Positions 51,182 to 62,484 of a DNA stretch of 64,000 nucleotides are shown in pieces. This DNA comes from Cucumis sativus. Its lineage: Eukaryota > Streptophyta > Magnoliopsida > Cucurbitales > Cucurbitaceae. The notes beneath the pieces are model-generated. The model saw nothing but the letters and a program-made list of their open reading frames with translations, was not told the origin of the DNA and made no database searches. The DNA is taken from NCBI RefSeq assembly GCF_000004075.3, contig NC_026657.2, positions 10,292,001-10,356,000 of the forward strand, written 5' to 3'. The position numbers and the translations under genes were made by a program. Positions within the stretch are counted from its first letter, which is position 1. Every line of letters starts with the position of its first letter.

Positions 51182-52156
51182 TTAACGGCTTACGGCGGCG
51201 ACGGCGCGGGACACCGCATCCGGAGTGGAAATTCCGGTGGTGATACGGCGGCTACCGTCGCAGAGGAATTGGTCGACGATCCTCGAGCTTGGTTCGAGGA
51301 CGAGCTTTTCCCAAACGTCAAGGGAGTTTTCACCGTCGGTCAAAATGACTCCGGTGGCATCGAGTCGCCGGAGATTCCAATTCCATTTACTACGAAGAAG
51401 GCGAATCTTCTCGAGTTGACGGAATGCCAATCGGCAAGTATTGTCTTTAATTCTTGAAATCGCCAATTCTAGAAGGATATTTAAGACCCGCTCATCGGCG
51501 CCGTCGCGTTCTGCTCTCAAAAACTCGTGCAATTCTGGCACTCCGATAGCTCGTTTAATCCCTTGTGAATAATCACCTTCTGGATCAAAAATCTGTCTGA
51601 CTTCTTCGACAAACCCACCGTCGACCATCCGATCAACGCGGTCGGAGACAAATTTTTGAAGAATTGGTAAAGAAACATCGACCCACAAAAAACAGAACTC
51701 GTATCGGAATCGGGCCTCTGCATAATCGTTAACCAGAGCCTCAATGTAGGAATTTGATCCACCGGCGATGATTGGGAGGCGATCTCTGGCCAAAATTGAT
51801 TCAATTGCACCAGAGGCATGATGAGTGAAATCACGAGAAGAGAAATTCGATTTTGGGTCGATTGAACTTAACAAATGGTGTGGAATTCCACGGCGTTCTT
51901 CTTCGGTTACTTTATTTGTTACAACATCAAGTCCTTCATAAACCTGAATCTTATCGGAATTCACAATTTCCGACGGAAACCGCGTGGCTAGCTCGATTGC
52001 TAATCGAGATTTACCCGTTCCGGTGGCTCCCATTACCACAACCACTTTATCTTTCCGCCGGAAAAACTGTTCCATATTGAAATTCCCCTGAAAATTCCCC
52101 ACCAGTGGCTGAACTTGCTTCCCGGCGGCAGAGGTCAATGACAATGCCATCCTCAT
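51182..52156 (-). CDS. IPT5: Adenylate isopentenyltransferase (cytokinin synthesis), IPT5-like
   Basis: Intronless coding region of 324 residues, as is usual for ATP/ADP-type plant IPTs. It transfers the dimethylallyl group to ATP or ADP to form isopentenyladenine nucleotides, the first committed step of cytokinin synthesis, often in plastids. Visible motifs: P-loop GATGTGKS at 43-50, SDKIQVYEGLDVVTNKV at about 67-83 with the conserved Asp and Lys, IPHHLL, and IAGGSNSYIEALV at about 130-142. FCFLWVDVSLPIL, MVDGGFVEEVR and YSQGIKRAIGVPE follow. Spacing fits adenylate IPTs, not tRNA IPTs, which are longer and carry a zinc finger. The IPT5 assignment rests mainly on its place next to the UPF0613 gene, as at At5g19040-At5g19050; IPT3 is the alternative. 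ATG 52156 opens the frame (MRMALSL); the second Met (52150) is possible. No C-terminal CaaX box is present. Confidence 0.93.
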   Translation of the reverse strand: MRMALSLTSAAGKQVQPLVGNFQGNFNMEQFFRRKDKVVVVMGATGTGKSRLAIELATRFPSEIVNSDKIQVYEGLDVVTNKVTEEERRGIPHHLLSSIDPKSNFSSRDFTHHASGAIESILARDRLPIIAGGSNSYIEALVNDYAEARFRYEFCFLWVDVSLPILQKFVSDRVDRMVDGGFVEEVRQIFDPEGDYSQGIKRAIGVPELHEFLRAERDGADERVLNILLELAISRIKDNTCRLAFRQLEKIRLLRSKWNWNLRRLDATGVILTDGENSLDVWEKLVLEPSSRIVDQFLCDGSRRITTGISTPDAVSRAVAAVSR

Positions 52157-52164
52157 CAAATGAG

Positions 52165-52260
52165 CTGCAAAAAATAACCAAAACCCATTTCAAAAAATGA
52201 AAAACTTCAATCAACCCATTTGTTTTCTTGGGTGTGTTCTTAGAGAATTCAAAACAGTAC
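52165..52260 (-). other. Probable 5' UTR intron of the IPT gene
   Basis: On the minus strand, TTCTTCAG followed by GTACTG (donor at 52260) and TTTTTTGCAG (acceptor at 52165) bound a 96-bp AT-rich segment ending 8 bases before the start codon. The acceptor has a good T-rich tract. The donor GTACTG is weaker, so an unspliced leader is the alternative. Confidence 0.4.
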
Positions 52261-52560
52261 CTGAAGAAAAAGAGAGGGAGAGGTTTGTAGTAGGGTATAT
52301 GCAAGAGAGTAATTTGAAAGGATTAGCTTATGGATAGTGAGGGATTAGGCATTAACAATGTCCCTAATTGAAGAAACACCAAAGTCTTGATTTTTTTTTC
52401 CCTTTTTGGAGGAATAATATGTGAAATTTTTTGGAATTTTCTTTTCTCTTCTAAGAAGGAATTGGGATTTTGTGGGTTTCAAAGAAAATGATGTTTGACA
52501 TTATCTTTCCCTTCTTCTCCAATTGCCTCTTTGGCTCAACCATTAGAGAACTTCACTTGG

Positions 52561-52568
52561 TATTTATA
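52561..52568 (-). promoter_or_regulatory. TATA box of the IPT gene
   Basis: The minus strand reads CATATAAATACC, 405 bases before the start codon. With a start site about 30 bases on, the leader would be about 370 bases including the proposed intron. Confidence 0.45.
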
Positions 52569-54898
52569 TGCCCTTAATTCCCAAAAGAACTTTATTTAAA
52601 AAAGAAAAAGAAAATTAATTGCAAAATTTTGAATGTTACCTTTAGTACGGAGACTGCTTCCGATCATGTTTGAGCTTCTTCAGTTGTATCTTGAAAAAAA
52701 AATTTGGAAGATCCCTAATAAATAAAGTATTGATCATCACATACACTCTGCCTTCATATGCCATGATTGTGAAGTTTGTTTTAACAACATAGATCAAATT
52801 CAATCCCATGCCACAAGTTCTTAACCGATAACGTGGGGTGTTAGAATTCGAACTTTTGTTAGGTTAGTATAGTTGTATTGTGTCTAATTCAAGTAATAAT
52901 TATAAAAAGAGACAACAAATAAGTTTATTTTGGTACTAAAAGTAGTTAGCACACTCGTTTTATTTATTATTTTACATGTCATTTGTTGATGTATTAGTTT
53001 ATTATTTCATAAGTTTTGACCTATTTTTAAATGTTCCGTTATGACACGCAATGAATTAATATACATGACATAAATTTCGATAATACTATCATTTATGTAT
53101 ACTAAAAACCTTTTTGTTCATGTTTTTTTCTATGTACTTTTGCCTTCTCTTCTAAGTTAATGAGTTAAAAAAAACTAAATTACCCCTAAAGTTACAAGAA
53201 CTCAAAAAGTGAGGAAGAATGAGATAAATCCCTTTTTGCTAAAATGTGGGTCGTCCTCCTATTTTCTGTACAAGGAATATGAACAAAACCACTCAATTTA
53301 GAGAAGATTGTTAAGAAAGAGAGAAATGTCCATTATGGAGACTTCCAATTAAGTATTTGAATATCATTGTAATTAGGCTATTCGAACCAATTTATTTATT
53401 TCCGTCTCTGTTTTTCAGTAAATTTTCTTGTCTAGAAGATGAACATGCATGCTATTAATCTATGGTTGTCACAAAACTAATTGATTTTTTTTTAAAAATC
53501 ATACTCAACTTTAAAAGACAAATAACATATATGCAAACCGTACTTAATATTTTGATGATCATATGGAAGGGTACTTTTTTATATTGGTTTTGATATAATG
53601 GAAGAGAATTTTGAATAAGGGAATATGATCAAAGAGTCTCAATCTAGAAACAACTACAACATTTCTCTTTTAAATTTCAACTATAAACATTCTGTCATAT
53701 ATCCATCCATTCTATAGATACAAATATATATTCCTTTAAGGAATTGATAGTTTGAATTAATGTAACTTCTTCTTCTTCTTCTTCTTTTTTTTTTTGGGTA
53801 GAGGAATTTTTGCTTTTGTATAATAAATAAATAAATAATAATTTTGGACCAATAAAACAAGAGATGCCATTATTACAATAAAACAAAGAAGAGAAATTTA
53901 ATTAACAGCAACAAAAAGAAAAAAAGAAAAAAAAAAGCCTTTTGGAAATCAAATTTTGATTCCAATGAAGTGGAGAAGGGTATATGAAGAAGAGACAAAT
54001 CTTGGAGTCTAGCTAAGAAGCAAACAAAGGTTTTATTTTTTTAAAAAAAATCTATAATTTTAAGTCCATGCTTACCAGCCAGCCAGCCCTAGCTAGGGTT
54101 CAATCTTTCACTTTTTACATGAATATTGTTTTGAAGTGACTATCCACCTTTTTAATTTTCTTAAACAGAGATGTTGTGGTGTATATAGCTAATGTAAGTT
54201 CAATCTATTATTGATAAGAAGAATCATTCTATAGTTATAGATCTCGTTCGATATTAGACACGTAACAAATGTAAAAGCGAAGATATATAGACTTTTTAAG
54301 TTTAGTTATATAGCATGTATATTATCCACTAAATTACATGTTCGGATTGTACTTGACAACAAAAATATAATTTTGTCGTTTTTAGTTGCTTTTAGTATAA
54401 CTTTTATTTTCTTTTAAATTGAGTCATAAAGAAAAAGAAATCATGGTTTGGAGTAAATTAGTTTTCTTTTAAAAATTGTTAGTGAATAAATATGGTTTTT
54501 AAGGGAGAAAAAAAAAAAAAAATGGGTATTATTAGTAAACAAACCTTAGTGTTAGAGAATAATAAAATGATTACACCAAGCCTAATCTTGATTAATAGTA
54601 AATATTCTTTCTATGTATAGTTTTTTTTAAAAATAACAATTCTAGAAGAATTTGAAACCCTAAATAAAAATTCCAACTTCTAAGAGAGCTTATTCAATGA
54701 CCATTATTATTCTATTTTCATTTTAAATTTTGAAACCATATACACTTATTTACTTACATTACTCATCTAGAAAAACGTTTCTAAAATTTTCCTAAAGAAT
54801 ATTTGTTAATAAACATTAATTAGAAATTAAAATAACATAGAAAATGTTTTTCTTTTATTACAATTTGAGAAATTATTTCAAACCAAAAACCGTTGAAA

Positions 54899-55021
54899 AT
54901 ATTTTTACAAATATAAGATAATTTAGATTTGATCATTAACAGACATTGATAGAAGTTTATAAGTGTCGATCAATATCTACCATTGATACAATAAAAATTT
55001 TGCTATATTTTTGTAAACAAT
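54899..55021. mobile_element. Foldback MITE, copy A
   Basis: The left arm ATTTTTACAAATATAAGATA and the right arm TTTTGCTATATTTTTGTAAA are imperfect inverted repeats around a core with GACATTGATAGAAG and CGATCAATATCTACC. No coding capacity. It is related to the copy at 59498-59655 by arm and core sequence. Edges are approximate. Confidence 0.5.
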
Positions 55022-55042
55022 GACATATTTATTAAAGGGTTA

Positions 55043-55056
55043 GGGGCACGTGCCCC
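55043..55056. other. Perfect 14-base palindrome containing a G-box
   Basis: GGGGCACGTGCCCC is a perfect palindrome centred on CACGTG. About 90 bases on, 55150-55210 ends in GGTTTTGGGTTCAAATTTTG, reminiscent of a tRNA T-arm; it may be tRNA-derived repeat DNA, but no full cloverleaf could be drawn. Confidence 0.4.
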
Positions 55057-55258
55057 TTACATTACTAGTTTTTGTATTTTAATATTAATTTTGAAGTGTT
55101 AGATTACAATATATATTAAATAATACTTTATTATTATTAGATTATACTTTCGATATAATGGTTGTGCTCCTTTCAAAGCCCGAAGGTTTTGGGTTCAAAT
55201 TTTGTCTACTACATATATTTTTGAAAAATTGTAATGGATGACCAATTTAAGAATAATA

Positions 55259-55362
55259 ATTAGTGATAGATCAATATTTGTAACATGGTCTATCGGTGGT
55301 AGACTTATATTATTAATAGAATTTGATAAATTTTGCTATATTTGCAATTTTTTTAAAATGTT
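55259..55362. repeat. Partial copy of the foldback element, copy B
   Basis: Shares AGTGATAGATCAATATTTG and the right-arm-like TTTTGCTATATTTGCAA with copy A. The left arm is not clear, so this is a fragment. It lies 240 bases from copy A in the same orientation. Confidence 0.35.
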
Positions 55363-57597
55363 GTTGTATACTTCATTATTTTGAATCTAATTGCTAAATT
55401 TGAAACTATTCCCACTAAAAAATGTTCATAAAAATAACCTCTATAGGTCTTTTGTAGTCCATTCTCAAAAAAAAAAAAAAAAACTAAAACTAAAACTAAA
55501 ATCATTATGAATACAATACAAATAAATGAATTATAATGCACTAAATAAAACTAGTTGAAATAGACATATCATGTATATTTAATAAAGGTATAAATATTAA
55601 AATTTGACATAAACTTTAGTCCTTATAATTGAGAGAAAAAAAAGATTGTGTATGAAACTTTACTATAACTATAGGGATTAATACAATTATAAAATTGTTT
55701 TAAGTTATGGGATGAAATTGAAATTATTGAAGTAAGTTTAGATATAGTTGAGTGTATAAATAAATGTAATGAAGATATGTAGTTGGTTGATATTAAAAAA
55801 AAAAGGGCACAACCACGTAACCAAACAATACTGGGTGGGGGCTAGTTGTTTTAGAAAAAAGCAGTGGGCAAAAAGAATTTTTCTTTTATAGTGCTTTAGG
55901 ATGCCCTTGTTTTTATTTATTTTAATTAATCTCAATTTTAGTGAAGAGACATTAGGTTATTAATTTAATTAACACACACATACACACACATTGCTATTAT
56001 TATTAAACTAGAGGGATACCCTTGAGGTGACTAATCACTTTCATTTTATATATAATCATCTTCATTGATATCAGTTTAGTTGACAAGACATATCAAATAA
56101 ATCAGCCCATATATATACATACACACACATGTGTATGTATGTGTGTTATATTTTAACTATTTTGTTGGTATGAATTTAGTTAGTGTGTGATTAGGCACAT
56201 TTGTTATTGATATGAAAACCTAGAGATATAGAGAAAAATATTTGTTCTTCTTTTTGTGATAGTAACGATTAGAGATTTTATTCGAGTGGACGTGAAAGAG
56301 GAGTACTTATACAATAGTGTGGTGCTAAAAGTATATACTCCAATCAATGCATAAGTTTTCATGTAACAAATTGAAAGTTTAAGTGTCAAAATGAACAATT
56401 TGATTCCCTTTGAGTCATAATAATTATACATAAGAATCATTGACTAAATTAGTCATCTAAAACACATATAGGTTAAAATTAAGCTAATAACCCTTGAAGT
56501 AGTGTAATGTAAATCGAGGGATAGCTTGGTCTCGGGTTAGCCTAAGTGGGGTGTGGTTTTGACCTTCGTCTTGTCTTATTTGATATGAATCTAGCTAACC
56601 AATTGTTTTGAAATCAATCGCACACAATATTTAGTGTTTAAACAAGTATTTATTGAAAATTTTTAAAATGGAGAATGACGATGTATATTACGAAATTGTT
56701 TTTTTTTTTTTTAATGTTTTTCTAATAGTTAAATGTTAATTTTATTTTAACTTTTTGCACAATTTTTTTAGAAAAGTGCAACAACTTACGATTTCTAGAA
56801 TAGCTTTCTATTATTACTCTCTCCTAATAACTTTGGCTACTAAGTTCTAATAAAGTTTGATGCATTAGAGTTGGTGTGATCCAACCTCAATAATCCATTT
56901 GATTTTGTATAGTTATTAATTAGGAGTAAGGATGCATGAGGTTAAGAAAATGATGAAAACATTAATAAGGATTTAAATTATATATAAATAAAAAGAAAAA
57001 GAAAGAAAAAAACTTTTGGTTTCAAGGGAGAGAGAATAATTTATAGAAAAATTTTAATATATAGTTTTCTAATTTATTGAGTGACAGAAAGTTGAAGGAG
57101 GGACACATATTGGCACCTAAAGATAATTGTGGGAACAAAATATTTAAATGTAAGGTTCCACAATTTGATTGACTAAAACCCAAGAATCTTTTTTTTTTTC
57201 CTTCTCTTTTTTCCCCTTTTAGCTTCTCTTCATGTGAATGAGGAAATAATTTTTTTTAAAAAAAAAGAAAGAGGATTTTTCTTAAATTTTTAGAAAATAA
57301 GATAATTTAAAATGTGTCATTCTCGTTATATGACAGTTAAATTTTCTTAAAACATTTATATATATTCATATATACTTTTATTCTCTTTGCACTATAACAT
57401 TAGTAGAAACCACACTAGATTCTATTATTAGTTTCAATTTGTTATTGTATACAAATAATTAATTAACTAATCTTAAACAAAGATGAATGATTAATTTTTA
57501 GTTCTTGTGGAGCCACCAATATTCTTTAATGGAAAACATCATTTAACAAGGGAAGTGTCTTTTTCTTTTTAATTTTTTTGTAGTGATATATACATAC

Positions 57598-57603
<6 letters not shown>

Positions 57604-57639
<36 letters not shown>

Positions 57640-57644
57640 TTTTT
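57604..57644. repeat. (AT)n followed by a T run
   Basis: About fourteen AT units run directly into a 13-14 base T tract. Confidence 0.9.
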
Positions 57645-59497
57645 CAAGATAAAAGAAAAATTAGTGGGACACTATAATTTATTGATGTAATGTTATAAAT
57701 AGTTATCTAACTTTTGGTTTTAATATGTTATTGTAAAGTCAAATATTAGAACTTGTTTGACTTATGGTTTAAACCCTTTTAAATTATTTGTGGTTGAATT
57801 ATTATTCACTAATAACGTAAGTAAAAATGAATTATAGAATTTGTGATAAGAAAAAGTTGAAGATTCTCTATTTCTTGAGTTTAGATTGTTATTTGATTAT
57901 TTAAAGTTAAGATAATCTTGAGAATAACTTTTATGTCTAAAAAGTCTATAAACATTAGAAAGTGTTTAATAGTTAAGTGATGGGTTTAAGTAATCCATCA
58001 TTAATAAAATATAAAATTTTGGTATATCTTATAAGCATATTAGAAATTAAGTTTGACCAAAGAGAGTAAAAAAATAGAAATAGAGAGTGATGAATGAAAA
58101 TGGGAGCCGCACGTGCAATGAGGGCCCGTAATGATTAGGAAAAGAAATTATATAACATTATCTTATGTACCAATTTATCATCATAATCCTTAGTACCAAC
58201 TTAACTTTACTCAATTATATAATTCACTTATTATATTCATTTTATTCATACATGTTTCAATTTTATATTTCCCAACATTAGGTGGGGTAACCTATTTACA
58301 TCAAGTTTATAATCATGTACACATATATTTCTTTTAAGTGCTTCAATTTTATAATTAATAACCTTATATTTACTTTTACTTTCATCAAACTTACAATTTT
58401 GCTTTCGTCTAACAATTCTAGAAATTTTATTAATTTATAAAATAATTAATATTTAAAAACTCGAACTAAATTTGTGAAGACGGTAGGGGATGTTTGAATT
58501 TCCAATTTTAATTAGGTTAATATTTTAAGGTATACATTTATAACAAATATAAAAAATGTTATGTAAGTGGCTGATTTTGAAAGTTTAGTTATTAAAAAGT
58601 GGAGATTATGGGAAGACATTGGTAATTAAAGTATTTTTTGGATATGGGTATCAATATACTTGAGTTATGTTCAATACATTAAAGACCTTAAGCTTAAGGT
58701 TAATGATTATTCTCCATACATGCTCTTGATCATTTTTGACTTATCATGGGTTTGTGGTTGAGGAAAGTCAATTTATAAATAATTGTTATTTTGCATATAG
58801 TTTTTGCTCAAGTCAATGAAACAAAACAAAGGTGGGTTTCTATGCATCTTCATTCTAATATTCTCGAAAACATGGAATCTTAGGTGTTTAATGTATTGAA
58901 AATTAAACAAATCTAAGATATAGAACTAGATGTGTAGAAATTAATTATGTAATACAAATTGTAGAATTGGGTAGGGTGCTTCCAACTATATAATATTTGT
59001 TGAAATTAAGGACGATGGAGACTTAGATTATTATTGATGGTTTTTGATTAATTATTTACATATAATGTAAAGTGTTGTGCGTGAAATTGAAGAGAAAAAA
59101 AAAAGCTATGCTAATTCAAATGGCAATGGCAATGGCAATGGCCTACTACTCTTATTGAGTAGTTATTGTTATTATTATTTTAAGAAACCTTATAATAAAA
59201 AAATGTGTTGGTAAATAGTTTAAAATATTTTCAAATTTATCTTGTAATAATGTTGTTTTATGATCCCACATGTTCAAAAAGTATCACTTACTAAAGTTTG
59301 TTTGATATATTGACTAACAAAAAGCAAATCCTTTTCTTTTGAATGCATTTTTTTAGAATAAAAGCATTGATATAGGTTTTGATTTGCTATATTATAAAAA
59401 AGTCAATTATAACCCGCATTCGACATAATCATACTATGAGTAGAGCATTCAAATTATGATAATTATTTTAAATGATAAAACTGTTAAAAGTGTATGT

Positions 59498-59655
59498 ATA
59501 TTTACAAATGTAACAAAATGTCATCGTTTACTAGTGACAGATAAGATAGATACTATTTATCAGTATTTGTCGTCTGATAGTGATACCTCTAATAAACATC
59601 TATTAGTGTCTATCAACGATATACAGTAATTTTTTGTTATATTTATAAATAATTT
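59498..59655. mobile_element. Foldback MITE, copy C
   Basis: The left arm ATATTTACAAATGTAACAAA and the right arm TTTTTTGTTATATTTATAAA are inverted copies at about 19 of 23 positions. Inner GATAGATACTATTTATCAGT and CTATTAGTGTCTATCAACGA also pair, so nearly the whole element folds on itself. No coding capacity. Confidence 0.6.
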
Positions 59656-62460
59656 GATTTATTTTACGATATTTAAAAACATTCCCTCAAATTATTATCA
59701 ATTTGTCTTAAAATTGGTTTCAAAGCAATTTTTAAGGAAAAAAAATGACAATTTTTTTAAATTTTGCGATTAATTAATTGATTTCTAAACTTAAAAACAG
59801 TATTTTAACCTTTTATTTTGTGTTAAATAAGTTTTGAACTTCCCATTTTTGTGTGAGTGTATGTATAGAGTCTATGATCTATTCACATTTTTCTTAATAC
59901 TCATAAACTTTTTATACACAAGATTAAAATTAGATATGAAATTCAGTTTTGTGTTTACAGATCAATTAATTAAAAAGAAAGACAAGTATATTAGAAACTT
60001 AAATTAAAAAAACATAAAAATGTGTGGAGTCAAATAATCGAATCTCTAACTTTTATAGTAAATAATATAACTTTATATTAATCGTGTTAAGAGATACTTC
60101 AATTTAGAGTTTTTTTTCTTATCATTCCAAATATGATAGATTTGCTCTTGAGATTGTACATTAACATTCTTATACATTCAAGTTTTAGGGTTTCTTTTTA
60201 CTAGATTGAAGTTGTATATTCTAATTATGTAAAACAATAAAGAAAAAAGAAAAAAAAAACAATATCCAAGTTGTTTTCTTAGATTCTAAGCACTAAATCT
60301 TCACATTTTAAAAAACATTCTATCAATTAACTTTAACCACACTCTTCTTTTGACTTTTATCCTACCTTGGTTATATACAATGATGTCGAAATCATTCATA
60401 TTCATTCAATATATGATTTGATAGTAAACCTAACAAAATTTAAAATTTTAATATAGACGTTGATAGATTTTTATATGAATCTATTAATGATCGTATTGAT
60501 ATGCTTATGTAAAAGTCTATATAACATTATTTATAATTATTTAGTTCTTTTATATTAAAAATGGTGTTGGATTATTCATTGCTTCATCAACAGCTTAAGC
60601 TGTTATGTCACATATGTATTTATTTTATTATAAAAAGAGAGGCAGAGGATTGAGGATGAATCAAGTGGGGTTTTGACATTCATGAAAGCATTTATAGGGA
60701 TGTGAAATTGAAGGATCAAGTGGGTTTGAATCATTTGAGAAATGATGGGTTGCACTCTTATATATATACATACATATAAAGAAGTTTAGTTTTAATTTTT
60801 TTCAAAAAAGAAATTAATCATCATTAGTAAGTGATCACTAGTAATGATCATATGAGTTTGAAAGACTACATATAAACTAATTATAATATTATAAGGGGCA
60901 ACAAGTTAAATATAACACACACTTGTACTTTATAGTATAATAAATAAATGGCATTGAGAGGGACCTAACCCCACACACACACTCACAAATCTAGTTCTTC
61001 ATATGCTCATATATACCTCCCTTTTGATTGTCTCTTTTCTATTCCAAATGTGACCTTCTTTTCTTTCAAGGGACACATTTCCAATTCTTCTTACAATTTA
61101 ATTTATGGAAAAAATATATACTACTTTCTCTTTTACTTCCAATATTACTCATTTTCCTATTTCGTAAGTGTCGTTTCAAACCTACTTATAAATTAAAAAT
61201 CTTCTTACGAAAGAGATGATCAATTCAAATGTGTTTCTTATATAGTTTAAGTGTTTAACCAAAGTTCAAATTATTGGATGTTGAAGGAAAACATCAAGGT
61301 CTCGATTTTATGAAAATATCGATGTTGATGAAGGTTTTGAGAAACTTTATGAAAATTATTTCAATTAGTTAATGAAACGTTTTTGTGGCTCAATTATGCT
61401 ATAATTGGCAATTTTAATTAATTATTTATTTTTAATTAATTATTTATATATATATAAATAAAGACAAACATTTAAGTATGTATATGGTAAACGTAGATGG
61501 AAAAGCATAAAATTTTAAGATATAAAAAAAATAACTACAAAATTATATAAAGTTTTAAGAATATTTTGAGTTGAAATTATATACTTCAATCATTTCAACC
61601 TCAATGTGATTTTTTTTAAAATAAAAAGTTCAATTTCTTTCAAAATGAAAGTTTTTATTCAAAATGGAAGAAAGTAGAACACATATAAAAACTTTGTCGT
61701 TTGTTGAAATTTAAAATGTGATTGATATATGAAACTATCCAATTAATCATAACCATCAAATTGAAAAAAAAAACTTGAATTGAGCTAATGTAATTAATTT
61801 CTTAAAAAAATCGATTTTTTTAAAAATCAAAATGTTGTTTATTAAAGAATTTCTCAAAATTTCATCCAAATAGGAAGAAAAGAAATTACCCTAATCTCAA
61901 AAACACTTGCACATATATTTAATTGGAAAATTATATCTTAGAATAATTTATATAGTTATTGGAGATATTCATGAGTATCCAATACATATGTTGATTAAGT
62001 GACCATTTAAAAGTTTTGATCAATCTCATTCCTTCACGTTTTTTTACCCTTTTTAAAGCATTTGTTCCACCAACTCATGATTTTCAATTTAAATGAGTTC
62101 ATAATCACTATCTTTATATAGCTTTTTTCGATCGTGTGCTTGCTTTACTATATCAATTTGTTTTAAATTTAAAATTAATATCACTCATGTCAACTAAAAC
62201 CACGGTTTTTCTTCTCACTTGAAATAATAAAGCAAAAAGAAAAGAAAAAGGAAGGATTTTAAGTAGTTTACTTAGTTGTATATATAATACAACAAATTTG
62301 TTAACAATTAGCTTGTTTGTTAGTCTATTTTTTAGAAAATTAATCTCAATCCTAAACTAAGTAAAAGTTTTGAGACAAAATATTAGTTAAAAAAGCCTTT
62401 AATATTCATAGGCTAAGACAAAAGACTATATAAATTAATACATAGGCTAAGACACAACAC

Positions 62461-62484
62461 ATTATTATTATTATTATTATTATT
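62461..62484. repeat. (ATT)n microsatellite
   Basis: Eight ATT units. Confidence 0.9.

Noticed and set aside
51131-51457. 108-codon plus-strand frame over the IPT gene
   Set aside because: Antisense shadow of the IPT C-terminal coding region.
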